This document shows positions 36,301 to 44,638 of a stretch of 64,000 nt of DNA, in pieces (the stretch's first letter is position 1; each line of letters starts with the position of its first letter). The stretch is from QQWI01 sp964522015. GTDB lineage: Bacteria > Bacillota > Clostridia > Peptostreptococcales > Acidaminobacteraceae. The translations under genes were made by a program, and so were the position numbers. The notes under the pieces were generated by a model. It saw only the letters and a program-made list of their open reading frames with translations, searched no databases and was not told the origin of the DNA. The DNA is taken from contig CAZFST010000022.1 in NCBI GenBank assembly GCA_964522015.1, positions 1 through 64,000 of the forward strand, written 5' to 3'.

Positions 36301-36673
36301 TCAAAATGGCAACGAACAGCGCTTATCAAAGACCCTTTTGAAAAAATCAGGAGGCGAAACACAAACCCCTTTCTACCTAGCCGTTCTGGCTTCCTTTGCC
36401 CATATGTACCGGGTGAATCAAAAGGGTGTGGGCTCAGAAACCCTCCGTCTTATCGTCTTTGATGAAGCCTTTAGTAAAATGGACCAACAGCGGATCGCCG
36501 AGAGCCTCAAGCTCCTGCGCAAGTTCAAGCTGCAGGCCATCATATCTGCACCCCCCGACAAGATTATGGATATCGCTCCCCATGTGGACAAAAATCTCTG
36601 CGTTTTTCGCCATGACGATATTTCGTTTGTACAGTCCTTCAACAAGCGTCAAATTGAAGAAATGGCGGAATAG
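33356..36673 (+). CDS. jetC: Wadjet system SMC-like ATPase JetC
   Basis: This 1105-residue protein is an SMC/MukB-like ATPase. The N-terminal Walker A is TGQNAAGKSTLLDALQVV (about residues 26-42). Long coiled coils with a central hinge-like part (about 470-600) follow. The C-terminal signature is KKSGGETQTPFYLAVLASFA near 1000, with Walker B LRLIVFDEAFSKMD near 1030. JetC extrudes DNA loops with JetA/B and detects small circular plasmids, which JetD then cuts. All ATPase motifs are intact, so the system is likely functional. It ends 2 bases before jetD. Confidence 0.92.
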   Translation: MKLLKNMLVINWHYFSHALVPFDQVNFLTGQNAAGKSTLLDALQVVMLGETQSYIFNKAANDKSERTLIGYLKGELGDDGDTGFRYLRAGDFNAYVVLEFFDTVKKSSFMAGVLFDVYGDGTQKNSYFISDGAIPEHQFIQKGMPLNRDQFRAYLKDTAKNHHQWFDTQMAYRNHLMSRLGNIKHKFFSLFKKAVPFAPITDIEKFITEYITDIKGRPNIEEMQHNLRHYKRLEQEANLIGDRVRRLTAISDSHGNMQAKATLQSLHQLLSTLAEESMAKDTVQKLSDQLVALDGAIIDSKQQQATLASEAHRREEEQEALIHERASSDLTRKLETLEKAIEQLESERRGLLENLQKTVSEVKRAALNLLNQTVLEVTLEDQNDLSTLASLEVAGLITGESAESLVLQGALDGLDTLLKSSETTLQKLKFELDGQLFALAKSLEDWRGTLADLKRGIKDYPKDVLRLKGHLETMGIRDVVILADVLEVNAPNWLNAVEGYLHTQKFYLLCHEDDFDRALAGYDVLRETTPVYQVGLIDTAKLRGATQKVEAGSLAEVVDTVHAGARLFVDFTLGRVMRCETLQKLRSFPTAITVQGMLYQNFVARQLSPDRWKVPFIGRQSLERQIANITLLFDEATVTHKTLSQKQETLNQLHIKSFSSMELQIHGQSFGNLKGLKACAADLVALHSERNGLDLSYLDTLATKIKIIKDQLIQLRKDQEQKARELGKIESDAARLQAVDLPGAKDLCKRWGDQLRLSEFDAVKEEGNQRFSSLSSQQALGDIAINYARSAKAARSEKENTHKTLTSLREDYNRVYHMSHDVSMTDNGVYDGVLNELSQTRLPEYVGKIKEAQDKATIQFRDEFLSKLKENFDAVAMQIKELNAAIKDSPFGTDNYRFEVKPKTDMRHFYDMIMDELLMGEGMSILSHAFNAKHQDAIDELFRMIVGTEGDVDSSRRSMLEKQITYYTDYRSYLQFDLVVKDQNGNEQRLSKTLLKKSGGETQTPFYLAVLASFAHMYRVNQKGVGSETLRLIVFDEAFSKMDQQRIAESLKLLRKFKLQAIISAPPDKIMDIAPHVDKNLCVFRHDDISFVQSFNKRQIEEMAE

Positions 36674-36675
36674 CT

Positions 36676-37962
36676 ATGGGTGATCATCAGGCATTTCCAA
36701 ACTTTGAGGGCCAATTGTCATCCTCCTCCCTTGCGGGTAAAATCCTCAAACTGCTTCTCGAAAAATATGAGAAGAGCAAGGGATATCAAATGCAGGATAC
36801 CGCGCCCAGAAAAATTGCTTTGGTGCCCAAGGCCATCAAGGGCTTGAATCTTGAGGACTTCAGTCAGAAGGAAGAGTTTTTAAAGGGGATTGCCCTACTA
36901 AAAAGCTATGGTGTGGTGGACTTTGAGTGGGTGAAGTTCGAAACAGGCAATTTGGTAAAGCGACTGTGGTTAAGTCCTGCGCCAGAGGCCATTGAAAGGG
37001 CTTACGGACTTTTGGGTCACCAGGTGACTTATATGACTAACGAGAAACTGACACGTTGCCTTAAAGCATACAAATTTACCTTTTACGAGTGGATGCAAGC
37101 TTTTCAGGGAGATGTGATTGCAAGATTTGAGACCACAGGAAAATTCGGCACTTTGCTCTTTAAAGAAATGGACCTGTCACAAAATCTGATTCAAATGCTT
37201 ATTTTTCTGGATCAGCGGTGCGGTGAGGCCATTCATGAAAGGCATTTGAGTGTCGCTATTTTTGGAGACTCAAAGGCCTTTCAAAAGTTTTATAAAAAGA
37301 AGCTGGTCAGTTTGCTCTTGTCTTATGTGGACGACATAGATACAGACCACACCCTAGCCTATTTGGGAATCCACACAAATCCAGAGACCTTACAATTTAG
37401 AGGCAACATTCAATTGTCAATGAGAACAGGGGTTTTTGATGCCAGCATTTTTCCAACTGGTGCTACAATTTTGGGGCGCTGTGTGTCGGATATCGAGACC
37501 ATCTCCGGTTCGATTTCACGTGTATTGTTTATTGAAAATCAGGCCAGTTATGAAAGTGCCTTGCTTGAGGCTTTCAGCGAAACTTTGATTGTTTATCAAG
37601 GTGGCTTTTCAAGCAAGGCCCAGGGGCATTTTGCCGAGATGGTTGTGAATGCTTTTCCTCAGGCCCAGTACTTTTTATGGTCAGATTTGGACTTGGGTGG
37701 TGTCCGCATTCTTTCGGACCTGCGTAAGCAGGTTCCATGCTTAAAGCCGCTTTGCATGGACCGAGCAACTCTTGACCGCCATGCCGATCAATGCAGTTCA
37801 TTGTCGTATAACTATGAGATGAAAGTGGAACAGGCCATAGAACGAGCAGTAAGGGAAGATGTTGTGGAGATTTTAACAGTGATGCTACAAACTAAGAAAA
37901 GGTTAGAGCAAGAATTCATCCCAATTTCAGAGGTCATTGAAAGGCTCGAAACCAGTTACTGA
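36676..37962 (+). CDS. jetD: Wadjet system TopoVI-like nuclease JetD (DUF3322/DUF2220)
   Basis: This 428-residue protein has the JetD layout. A winged-helix N-terminus is followed by a Toprim domain with the Glu of FIENQASYES (about residue 282) and the SDLDLGGVRIL metal-binding motif (about 337-347). JetD is the nuclease that cleaves the trapped plasmid. Its start follows the jetC stop directly. The DUF3427 fossil F begins only about 18 bases after its stop, so the right edge of the Wadjet block is sharp. Confidence 0.9.
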   Translation: MGDHQAFPNFEGQLSSSSLAGKILKLLLEKYEKSKGYQMQDTAPRKIALVPKAIKGLNLEDFSQKEEFLKGIALLKSYGVVDFEWVKFETGNLVKRLWLSPAPEAIERAYGLLGHQVTYMTNEKLTRCLKAYKFTFYEWMQAFQGDVIARFETTGKFGTLLFKEMDLSQNLIQMLIFLDQRCGEAIHERHLSVAIFGDSKAFQKFYKKKLVSLLLSYVDDIDTDHTLAYLGIHTNPETLQFRGNIQLSMRTGVFDASIFPTGATILGRCVSDIETISGSISRVLFIENQASYESALLEAFSETLIVYQGGFSSKAQGHFAEMVVNAFPQAQYFLWSDLDLGGVRILSDLRKQVPCLKPLCMDRATLDRHADQCSSLSYNYEMKVEQAIERAVREDVVEILTVMLQTKKRLEQEFIPISEVIERLETSY

Positions 37963-37979
37963 TTAATTGTTCGGTAAGG

Positions 37980-38562
37980 TTGGTGGATCTTACCGAGGTT
38001 ATAAACTCTATTTTCAATGGGTACAAGTATGTGCCAACTCATAAGACCCTCTTGTCTGCCGTGAATCACCTGAACTTTTTATTTGTCACAAAAAAACTAT
38101 GCCCCCGCCCCACAAATAGACAAGCCCCAAAAATAATCGCCACCTGCAAAGGCTTCTAAAATTAAAGTGGGCCTTAAATACAATTATCATAAGGCTGAAT
38201 CGATTTCAGATTCTACCCTCTACGAGGATGCCTTTGTCGATAATGGTCATTTTATTTGGTACAGTAAGTCCAAGCGTAAGCTGTCTAGTCCAGATGTGGT
38301 GGCCATTCTAGGCCATCAAGAGAGTGGCATGCGCATACCTCTGTTTGTTAAAAAGAGCAACGATGAGGGCCAAGACTTTTACTACATGGGGGAACTGGGA
38401 GCCCTTGCGGCAGAGCCTGAGCAGGTGCTGATGCCCAAGGGGAATGTGACAGCCGTGAAGATGACCTTTGCCCTGTCCCATCCGGTGGAGACGGATCTTT
38501 ATCTGTATATTAGGAGAAGGGTGAGGAAAAAGAGCGCGCTTGTTCGCTATTGTTTGGTGTGA
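37980..38562 (+). pseudogene. DUF3427 helicase fragment (fossil F)
   Basis: It begins with the VVDLTEVINSIFNGYKYVPTH region and KTLLSAVNHLNFLFVT. It continues in a changed frame into the DUF3427 core (VGLKYNYH, YEDAFVDNGHF, SSPDVVAILGH, DEGQDFYYMG, LSHPVETDLYLYI). Compared with fossil A it lacks the ~240 bases between two AATTATCA repeats (A: near 1185 and 1430), so the loss probably happened between those short repeats. The open frame 38167-38562 might still be translated. Confidence 0.8.
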
Positions 38563-38568
38563 TAAAAT
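38535..38568 (+). promoter_or_regulatory. Derelict SOS promoter in front of the WG-repeat lipoprotein
   Basis: TTGTTC (38540-38545) and TAAAAT (38563-38568) are 17 bases apart, as in the LexA-controlled promoter at 1781. About 70 bases from here to the start codon resemble the leader of the DinD-like gene. The left half of the LexA box, however, reads GCGC instead of GAAC, so LexA control is probably lost. Confidence 0.7.
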
Positions 38569-38613
38569 GGTATCACCTAAGATTAACTTAGAAGGTAAAA
38601 TAAAGGTGGAACT

Positions 38614-39498
38614 ATGATGAAAAAGATTCTTTTGACCGTGACTGCGATTCTAATTTTAATCTTATCAGGATGTCAGTACAATGCTAACGAAAAAGAAAGC
38701 GAGTTGGCAAAAGATCTTACTGATGAGGCAGATGATGCCCATAATTTGAAGGGGGCTCATTATTACTATCAAAAGTCAGATTATACTTTCGACATGGCGA
38801 TAGTAAGTATAGATGGAAAAGAAGGTATTATTGATAGAAATGGCAATTACGTGATTGAACTGGGGAAGTTTAGCTACACGGATGGTAATCGTGAGACATT
38901 TTATCATCAAACATTAAATGCTTTTTTGTGGGATTTGAATGGTTTCATTATGATAAGGCAAAATGATGCAGTTGGATTTATTGACAAAAAAGGGAATATT
39001 CTTGTGCCACTGAGCGCTGACTTTGATTATGTGTATGCAATTGATGAAAATTTTGTAAAAGTTTCTAAACTTAAAGGTGGTCATGTCTATTATGGCGTGG
39101 TGCGTCTCTCTGATGGCGCTGTAATTGTGCCTATTAAATATCAGTGCATCGAAAAATATCCGGACGGTCAAAAAATAATTATAGCAAGTAAGAACTATGA
39201 TATTTTTTTTGGTGCAGATGAAATTTTACATAATAATAAATTTGAAGACGATGGTGTCATATTTGATAATGATGGAAAAATCATATCCACATATGATATG
39301 ATAGCCTATCCTGATCTTGAAGAAGGCCTTATAATTGTATATGATAATGGGAAATTTGGTGGGGTCAATGAGGCTGGTGAAGTCATTATACCAATGATCT
39401 ATTCACGACTAAGCGGATTTGTTGATGGCATTGCGTCTTTTGAAAAGGATGGTATAAGTGGTAGTATTGATGCAAAGGGGAATGTAATACACAAGTGA
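38614..39498 (+). CDS. WG-repeat lipoprotein
   Basis: This 294-residue protein has a lipoprotein signal with lipobox LSGC (Cys20). The mature part is built of WG-type beta repeats: GKEGIIDRNGNYVIEL, DAVGFIDKKGNILVPL, GKFGGVNEAGEVIIPMIYSR and GISGSIDAKGNVI. Such repeats form surface or periplasm-like binding domains with no known enzyme activity. It is placed behind the remnant SOS promoter and fossil F. The ATG at 38614 or 38617 is the start, with AAGGTGG upstream. Confidence 0.87.
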   Translation: MMKKILLTVTAILILILSGCQYNANEKESELAKDLTDEADDAHNLKGAHYYYQKSDYTFDMAIVSIDGKEGIIDRNGNYVIELGKFSYTDGNRETFYHQTLNAFLWDLNGFIMIRQNDAVGFIDKKGNILVPLSADFDYVYAIDENFVKVSKLKGGHVYYGVVRLSDGAVIVPIKYQCIEKYPDGQKIIIASKNYDIFFGADEILHNNKFEDDGVIFDNDGKIISTYDMIAYPDLEEGLIIVYDNGKFGGVNEAGEVIIPMIYSRLSGFVDGIASFEKDGISGSIDAKGNVIHK

Positions 39499-39586
39499 CA
39501 CTGGTATTTTGAAGTTTTTGAAGTGTAGTTCAAAAAAAGGTGATTTTATATCTTAAAACGCATTACACTTCAATTAGAGGTGATAA

Positions 39587-40214
39587 TATGATTATCATGA
39601 CTTGCTAGATGCTAAGGCACTATATGCCTATTAAAAAGAAAAAATGGCGGATTCGAGCAAAAGATTCTATGTATTCTTAGATGAAATTCAGCAAGTGGAA
39701 AGTTTTGAACGCATTATGGATAGTTTATACATTAAAGAAAATATAGATCTATATGTGACTGATTCAAATGCAAAGTTACTTTCTAGGGAATTCTCCACGC
39801 TTTTATCAGGTCGATACGTTGAAATTCTTGTGCTGCCTCTGAGTTTTAAAGTGTATGTAAGCGCTTTTGGTCCATCTATCAATCACAAAACACCCTATAA
39901 CAAATATATCCAGTACGGTTCGTTGCCTTATGTTTTAGAGCTAGATGAGGACGAAGAAATTATAAAATTCAGTGGGTAGAAAAATATCCTTACATACAGT
40001 GGAATCCTATATTACTGGCCTGGTTGAGAGGTTTGTGCTCTACCCAGTTAAACGGTATGACATTAAGGGCAAGCAACATTTGAAAACACTTGAGAAGTAT
40101 TATGTAGCAGATCTCGGCCTCAGATATTTTCTCCTTGGCACTCGTGGCGTTGATCTTGGTCATTTGCTTGAGAATGTCGTGTATTTAGAACGACTCAGAA
40201 GGGGCTATCCCTAG
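39587..40214 (+). pseudogene. AAA_14/DUF4143 ATPase, broken
   Basis: Pieces of a DUF4143-type ATPase appear in order: YHDLLDAKALYAY, a TAA where Ile is expected (one A-to-T change near 39635), MADSSKRFYVFLDEIQQVESFERIMDSLY, LLSGRYVEILVLPLSF, then a shift of frame near 39972 into VESYITGLVERFVLYPVKRYDIKGKQHLKTLEKYYVADLGLRYFLLG. The N-terminal P-loop part, a stretch in the middle and the C-terminus are missing. No function is expected. Confidence 0.8.
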
Positions 40215-40221
40215 GAGACCT

Positions 40222-41295
40222 ATGAAAACAAGATTATTTAAGCAAGGAATGGACTTTAAGTGTATTGGCAGCAAGTGCGTAGATAGTTGCTGTACTGGGT
40301 GGGATATTACCTTTGATCAGGGTACTTTTGAAAACTTATCACAGGACCCTGGGTTTAAAAAAACTATGGGCGACTATGCATTTATCAATGACGAGGGTTC
40401 TTTACCAAATATAAATTATGGCATTATAAGCTTAGCTGAGGATGAAAGTTGCCCATTTTTGGATAAGGATGCTTTATGCATGGTACAGAAAGAAAGAGGG
40501 GAAGAGGGACTTTCAAATGTTTGCGCACTCTTTCCAAGGTATTACAATACTGTGGATGGGGTTTTTGAAGAGAGTCTGTCCCTTGCTTGTATTGAGGCGA
40601 CTGAGAGCTTATTATTTGGTGGCTCCCTTGAATTAATAGAAGTCGCTAGAGGCCCTAAAAGAGACGTTGTCTTTCAAAATATGGAAACCGCGACGGGTGA
40701 CCATAGGGGTTCAGGCGCTCTGTATCTTTACGATTTTAGGAAAGTAGTTTTTGGGTTCCTCAGCGGTGAAGACCATACTTTTGATCAAAAGGTAGGGGGG
40801 CTCATGGCTTTTCACCAGTCCATTGAGGGAATGGACGAGGACGCCCTTAAGGTCGCCCTAGAATCCTATGACTTTAGTAATATGAAGGCGGCAATAGGTA
40901 TTGATGACGGTATCCATAGCAAGATTATAGATTTTTTGAAGCGGGTGGGAACAACGGGCCACTTGGAGCTAGATGGTCTGATTGGTAAGTGCATTAAGGG
41001 GTCTGATGATGATAGGGCAAACATAGACCAGCTCTCTAGGATTGATAGGATAATGTCCAATTATCTGATTCACCAGATGTATAAGGACCTCTACCCCTTT
41101 ATTGGGTTGCATAGCAAAATGGACTCTTTTCAGTATCTACTGAAAAAAGTCCAAATTCTGAGATTGCTCATTGCCTGCCATGGGAACTTTGATGATAAAA
41201 GTGTGGCTAGGGTTATTCAGATGTATACAAAGGGGCTGGAACACCACGGTGCCTTCCACTACGAATTACGGTGTGCTCGGGGTGAGATTTTGTAA
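40222..41295 (+). CDS. fliB: FliB-like flagellin lysine-N-methylase family protein
   Basis: This 357-residue protein has the FliB start: MDFKCIGSKCVDSCCTGW, a FENL segment, CPFLDKDALCMVQKE and LSNVCALFPRYY. The eight or so conserved Cys residues probably bind an Fe-S cluster. FliB proteins methylate lysines of flagellin using SAM. No flagellar gene is in the window, so the substrate here is unsure. The start has TAGGAG upstream. Its 3' end overlaps the end of the convergent AraC gene by about 37 bases. Confidence 0.75.
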   Translation: MKTRLFKQGMDFKCIGSKCVDSCCTGWDITFDQGTFENLSQDPGFKKTMGDYAFINDEGSLPNINYGIISLAEDESCPFLDKDALCMVQKERGEEGLSNVCALFPRYYNTVDGVFEESLSLACIEATESLLFGGSLELIEVARGPKRDVVFQNMETATGDHRGSGALYLYDFRKVVFGFLSGEDHTFDQKVGGLMAFHQSIEGMDEDALKVALESYDFSNMKAAIGIDDGIHSKIIDFLKRVGTTGHLELDGLIGKCIKGSDDDRANIDQLSRIDRIMSNYLIHQMYKDLYPFIGLHSKMDSFQYLLKKVQILRLLIACHGNFDDKSVARVIQMYTKGLEHHGAFHYELRCARGEIL

Positions 41296-42068
41296 TATGC
41301 TTTGAAATGACGGTTAAAACTAGACAATGAGCCAAACCCTGTTGTATAGGCAATTTCTGCGATTGGCATACTTGAATGTTCTAAGTAACTCATGGCCAAA
41401 TTGAGTCTTGTTTGGGTGATGAAGTGTTGAGGGGATTGGTTAAAAAGGGCTTTGAACTTGCGCCTTAAGGTCGCGACACTGGTGTGGCTAACCTGGGCTA
41501 ACTTTTCAACGGTAATGGTTGCTTGATAGTTGTCAGAAATGTATTCAATAGCCTGGGATAAGGCTAAGTGGTCTACGTGATTGATTGGTGTTTTGCTTGA
41601 TTTTAGTGCTAAGATTTGGTTAACGATCAGTTGGCCAAGGGCTAAGGTATTGGAATGATGGTACTGATTTTTTTCCAAAAATGATGTTACAAATGCTTTT
41701 GAGTAGTGATAGAGTAAATTTGAGGATTCACTTAAGAGTAGGCTGTCTTTGGCTAATTGATGGGGTAGGTGTTTGTAGAAACCAAGATCAACCATGACAA
41801 AATGCCATTTGGCTAGATTGTCTTTATCACTTTTTGCGATGTGTGGGTGGTTTGGCATGATGATTGTAATGTCATCCTTTTGATAGGGATGTAAAGTATT
41901 GTTTAAGTAGAAAACACCGCTTCCTTCTAAACAAATTCCGACCTCAATGCAATTATGGGCATGCATTTGGGTCTTGGTGGTTGGTGGGGTATATAAGTAG
42001 GAATGCCATTCGATAAAGGGCATATCTTTTGAAAATACATAGGGGACATAATTTGACTGATTCTGCAT
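41259..42068 (-). CDS. AraC-family transcriptional regulator
   Basis: This 269-residue protein has a cupin-like sensor half (HAHNCIEVGICLEGSGVFYLN) and a C-terminal AraC double helix-turn-helix (SQAIEYISDNYQATITVEKLA, VATLRRKFKALFNQSPQHFI, IAEIAYTTGFGSLSSFNRHF). It is divergent from the ADP-ribosylglycohydrolase gene with 75 bases between them and most likely controls that gene. Confidence 0.9.
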   Translation of the reverse strand: MQNQSNYVPYVFSKDMPFIEWHSYLYTPPTTKTQMHAHNCIEVGICLEGSGVFYLNNTLHPYQKDDITIIMPNHPHIAKSDKDNLAKWHFVMVDLGFYKHLPHQLAKDSLLLSESSNLLYHYSKAFVTSFLEKNQYHHSNTLALGQLIVNQILALKSSKTPINHVDHLALSQAIEYISDNYQATITVEKLAQVSHTSVATLRRKFKALFNQSPQHFITQTRLNLAMSYLEHSSMPIAEIAYTTGFGSLSSFNRHFKAYYKISPRAHRNS

Positions 42069-42098
42069 AGTTTTTCGCCTTTTATGGTTAGAATAGTT

Positions 42099-42118
42099 TA
42101 GTATGATTCATTATACTA
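42099..42118. promoter_or_regulatory. Inverted repeat in the AraC/ADP-ribosylglycohydrolase divergent region
   Basis: TAGTAT (42099-42104) and ATACTA (42113-42118) form an inverted repeat with an 8-base gap in the 75-base divergent region. A related ACTATACTA follows at 42121. This is a plausible regulator site, but the match is short. Confidence 0.35.
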
Positions 42119-42143
42119 GGACTATACTACAAAGGAGGCTCAT

Positions 42144-43445
42144 ATGAAATACCCATCTGTTGAAAACATTAGAAGAAAGCTTGATCTTGTTGATGCCTAT
42201 GCCAAGCTTAAATATGAACTGGGTGCACAGGGTATGGAGGCGGCACTTCGAGATTTAGACAAGGCCCTAGATGAGTCCATAGACACCATCAACCGTTTAG
42301 AAAATAATGCCTCGCTTGCCCGTGCAGAACCTGATGATTTAGAGGCTATCAAGAAAAGACGCCCCCATGGTCCAAGGCGTATGATGCATGCAGTCAATAA
42401 CGAATTTAGAAATCGTTTAGAGGGTGCCTTGCTCTCTCGCCTTGCGGGGTGTACCCTTGGTGCACCAGTTGAGTTCCACTCTGTGACCCATATGAAAAAC
42501 TGGGCGGCTTATACTGGCGATCCGTTTCCACCCATTGACTATTGGTCAAAAGTCATCACACCGATGGATTTGAGGTATCAAAAAACGCCTTTTGCAGCCT
42601 ACACAAGGGGGCAGATCAATCAAGTGCCTGTGGATGATGATATCACTTATACCCTTTTAAATTTGATGGTTATGGAAGAGTATGGACTGGAATTTTCAAC
42701 AGATGATGTTGCTAAGGCGTGGCAGAAATACTTGCCCTATGCCTGTACTGCTGAAGAGGTGGCTTTAAAAAATTTAGACAAGGGTATTAAGCCAGTGTTT
42801 GTTGCGGATCATGACAACCCCTATTGCCAATGGATTGGCGCTGCCATTCGCTCAGATGCTTTTGCCTACGCTGCTCCAGGGTATCCAGAAAAAGCGGCAG
42901 AACTCGCCTACCGTGATGCTTTCTTAAGCCATCGTCGAAATGGTATTTATGGTGAAATGTTCTTTGCAGCTGCTCAATCAGCAGCATTTGTGGTGGATGA
43001 TCCCATAGAAGCCATACGGATTGGTTTGACAGAAATCCCTAGGGATTGTTCGTTGGCAATTGACATCCAGTGGGCCCTTGAAATCGGTGCAAGTGTCAAA
43101 GATTATCAACATGCAAGAGAATTGGTTGAAGGTCGGTTTGATACCATGAGCCATGCCCATACCAACAACAACGCCTGTTTAACCATTTTTGGACTCTTTC
43201 TTGGTGGTAGAGATATGACAAAAGTCATCGGGTCCATTGTGGCAATGGGCTTAGATAATGACTGCACTGCAGCAACAGCAGGGAGTATAGTTGGTGGGTG
43301 TATTGGAAAACAAATGATTGAACCCCACTGGTATCAACCTTTTAATAATACCATTGACCATTATTTAATGGGTGAAAATCCTATGAAAATTGATGATGTG
43401 GTTGAGCGCTTTGTGGCACTTGCCGAGATGGTGAATGGCGGTTAA
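42144..43445 (+). CDS. ADP-ribosylglycohydrolase family protein
   Basis: This 433-residue protein has the family's metal-binding Asp clusters: VDDDITYTLLNLMVMEEYG near 160, and GLDNDCTAATAGSIVGGCIG near 370. An N-terminal helical part of ~85 residues precedes the core (NRLEGALLSRLAGCTLGAPVEF). Family members remove ADP-ribose from proteins or cleave related nucleosides. Control by an AraC sensor suggests a catabolic role, for example nucleoside or sugar use. AAAGGAGG lies before the ATG. Confidence 0.88.
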   Translation: MKYPSVENIRRKLDLVDAYAKLKYELGAQGMEAALRDLDKALDESIDTINRLENNASLARAEPDDLEAIKKRRPHGPRRMMHAVNNEFRNRLEGALLSRLAGCTLGAPVEFHSVTHMKNWAAYTGDPFPPIDYWSKVITPMDLRYQKTPFAAYTRGQINQVPVDDDITYTLLNLMVMEEYGLEFSTDDVAKAWQKYLPYACTAEEVALKNLDKGIKPVFVADHDNPYCQWIGAAIRSDAFAYAAPGYPEKAAELAYRDAFLSHRRNGIYGEMFFAAAQSAAFVVDDPIEAIRIGLTEIPRDCSLAIDIQWALEIGASVKDYQHARELVEGRFDTMSHAHTNNNACLTIFGLFLGGRDMTKVIGSIVAMGLDNDCTAATAGSIVGGCIGKQMIEPHWYQPFNNTIDHYLMGENPMKIDDVVERFVALAEMVNGG

Positions 43446-43570
43446 TATCAAGTAGCTTTATGCATGTAATGATTAGGTCTCATCACATAGTACAAAATAA
43501 AAATAAAAAAGCGATTGACCTTAACGTTAGGGAAAACGATATAGTCATTCTTGAGAGGAGGTCAATCACC

Positions 43571-44533
43571 ATGCTGACTAAAATAGGCGATGCCGCATCA
43601 CAGTACAATGTATCGGGAAGAAGTCTACGTTACTGGGAGGATGCAGGAATATTAAAAAGCGTTCGAGGTGAGAATGGGTATCGGTTTTATAATACCCAGA
43701 ATCTACTTAGGATTGAGCAGATTATCGTATTAAGAAATCTGAAACTGTCTATTCAGGACATTCAGAACATATTCACTTCTGGCACACTGATTGTGTTGAC
43801 AGAAATCTTGTCCAGACACTTAGAAGACACCCGCTACGCGGCCGAAGAATTGTTGCAGTTGGAAGCCGTTCTCAAGCATCTCCTGAAAGAGGCCAAGAGT
43901 GATTTACAATTGTCTGATGTTCTTAGTGCCTTGAGTCAGAAAGAACTAACACTTAATCACGACCAGCTGCATGCCCTTCAAGAAAACCTAATCGAAAGGA
44001 AGAGTGCCCTAATGAATCAATTCGGAATAGACAATACCCCAGGGGATGTAAGAATCGTCAAGCTCCCTAAAATGACTTTTGCTAGTTACTGCGTTCCCCT
44101 CAGTAAAACCCCTGAGGATGACTGCTGGAAAGTCATCAATCAATTTATCAGCGAAAATAACTTAGACCAACAAAATGGCTTTAGGCACTTTGGCTTTAAC
44201 AATCCAGACCCAACGGAGGCACAATCTGAGTACGGCTACGAAATGTGGGTGGCAGTACCGCCAGAAATGGAAATTCCTCAACCCTTGAAAAAGAAGACCT
44301 TTGAGGGCGGCTTGTTCGGGGCGTTACCCACTCATATGGGTATTATCTGGGAGCGTTATCAGGTGCTAAGACAATGGATCGGAGCCAACGATAAGTATGA
44401 AATGGATTGGGCCCCCGAAGCCGATAGACGTTGGCTTGAGGAATGTATCGATTACACGACGTTTACAACGGCAGGCACCCCTATAACTGCCATGCAGCTG
44501 GATTTGCTGGTTCCTATCAAAAAGAGGATGTAA
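43571..44533 (+). CDS. MerR-family regulator with GyrI-like effector domain
   Basis: This 320-residue protein has an N-terminal MerR helix-turn-helix (IGDAASQYNVSGRSLRYWEDAGIL, GYRFYN, IVLRNLKLSIQDIQNIF), a coiled coil, and a C-terminal ligand-binding domain (about 185-320: VRIVKLPKMTFASYCV, YGYEMWVAVPPEME). The ATG at 43571 is chosen for GAGAGGAGG 9 bases upstream; frame extension further upstream has no start signal. It stands alone, followed by a terminator. Confidence 0.88.
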   Translation: MLTKIGDAASQYNVSGRSLRYWEDAGILKSVRGENGYRFYNTQNLLRIEQIIVLRNLKLSIQDIQNIFTSGTLIVLTEILSRHLEDTRYAAEELLQLEAVLKHLLKEAKSDLQLSDVLSALSQKELTLNHDQLHALQENLIERKSALMNQFGIDNTPGDVRIVKLPKMTFASYCVPLSKTPEDDCWKVINQFISENNLDQQNGFRHFGFNNPDPTEAQSEYGYEMWVAVPPEMEIPQPLKKKTFEGGLFGALPTHMGIIWERYQVLRQWIGANDKYEMDWAPEADRRWLEECIDYTTFTTAGTPITAMQLDLLVPIKKRM

Positions 44534-44602
44534 GTTGCATGCAACTTCAAAAGGTTGAATTCATAAGGCGCAAAGAATTGAATGTTCATGGTCAGTAAAT
44601 AC

Positions 44603-44637
44603 AAAAAAACTGTTGGAAGCCCAACAGTTTTTTTTAT
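44603..44637. terminator. Two-way rho-independent terminator
   Basis: AAAAAAACTGTTGG (44603-44616) pairs with CCAACAGTTTTTTT (44621-44634). It lies between the convergent MerR gene and the leftward gene that stops at 44639 and serves both. Confidence 0.9.
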
Positions 44638-44638
44638 C

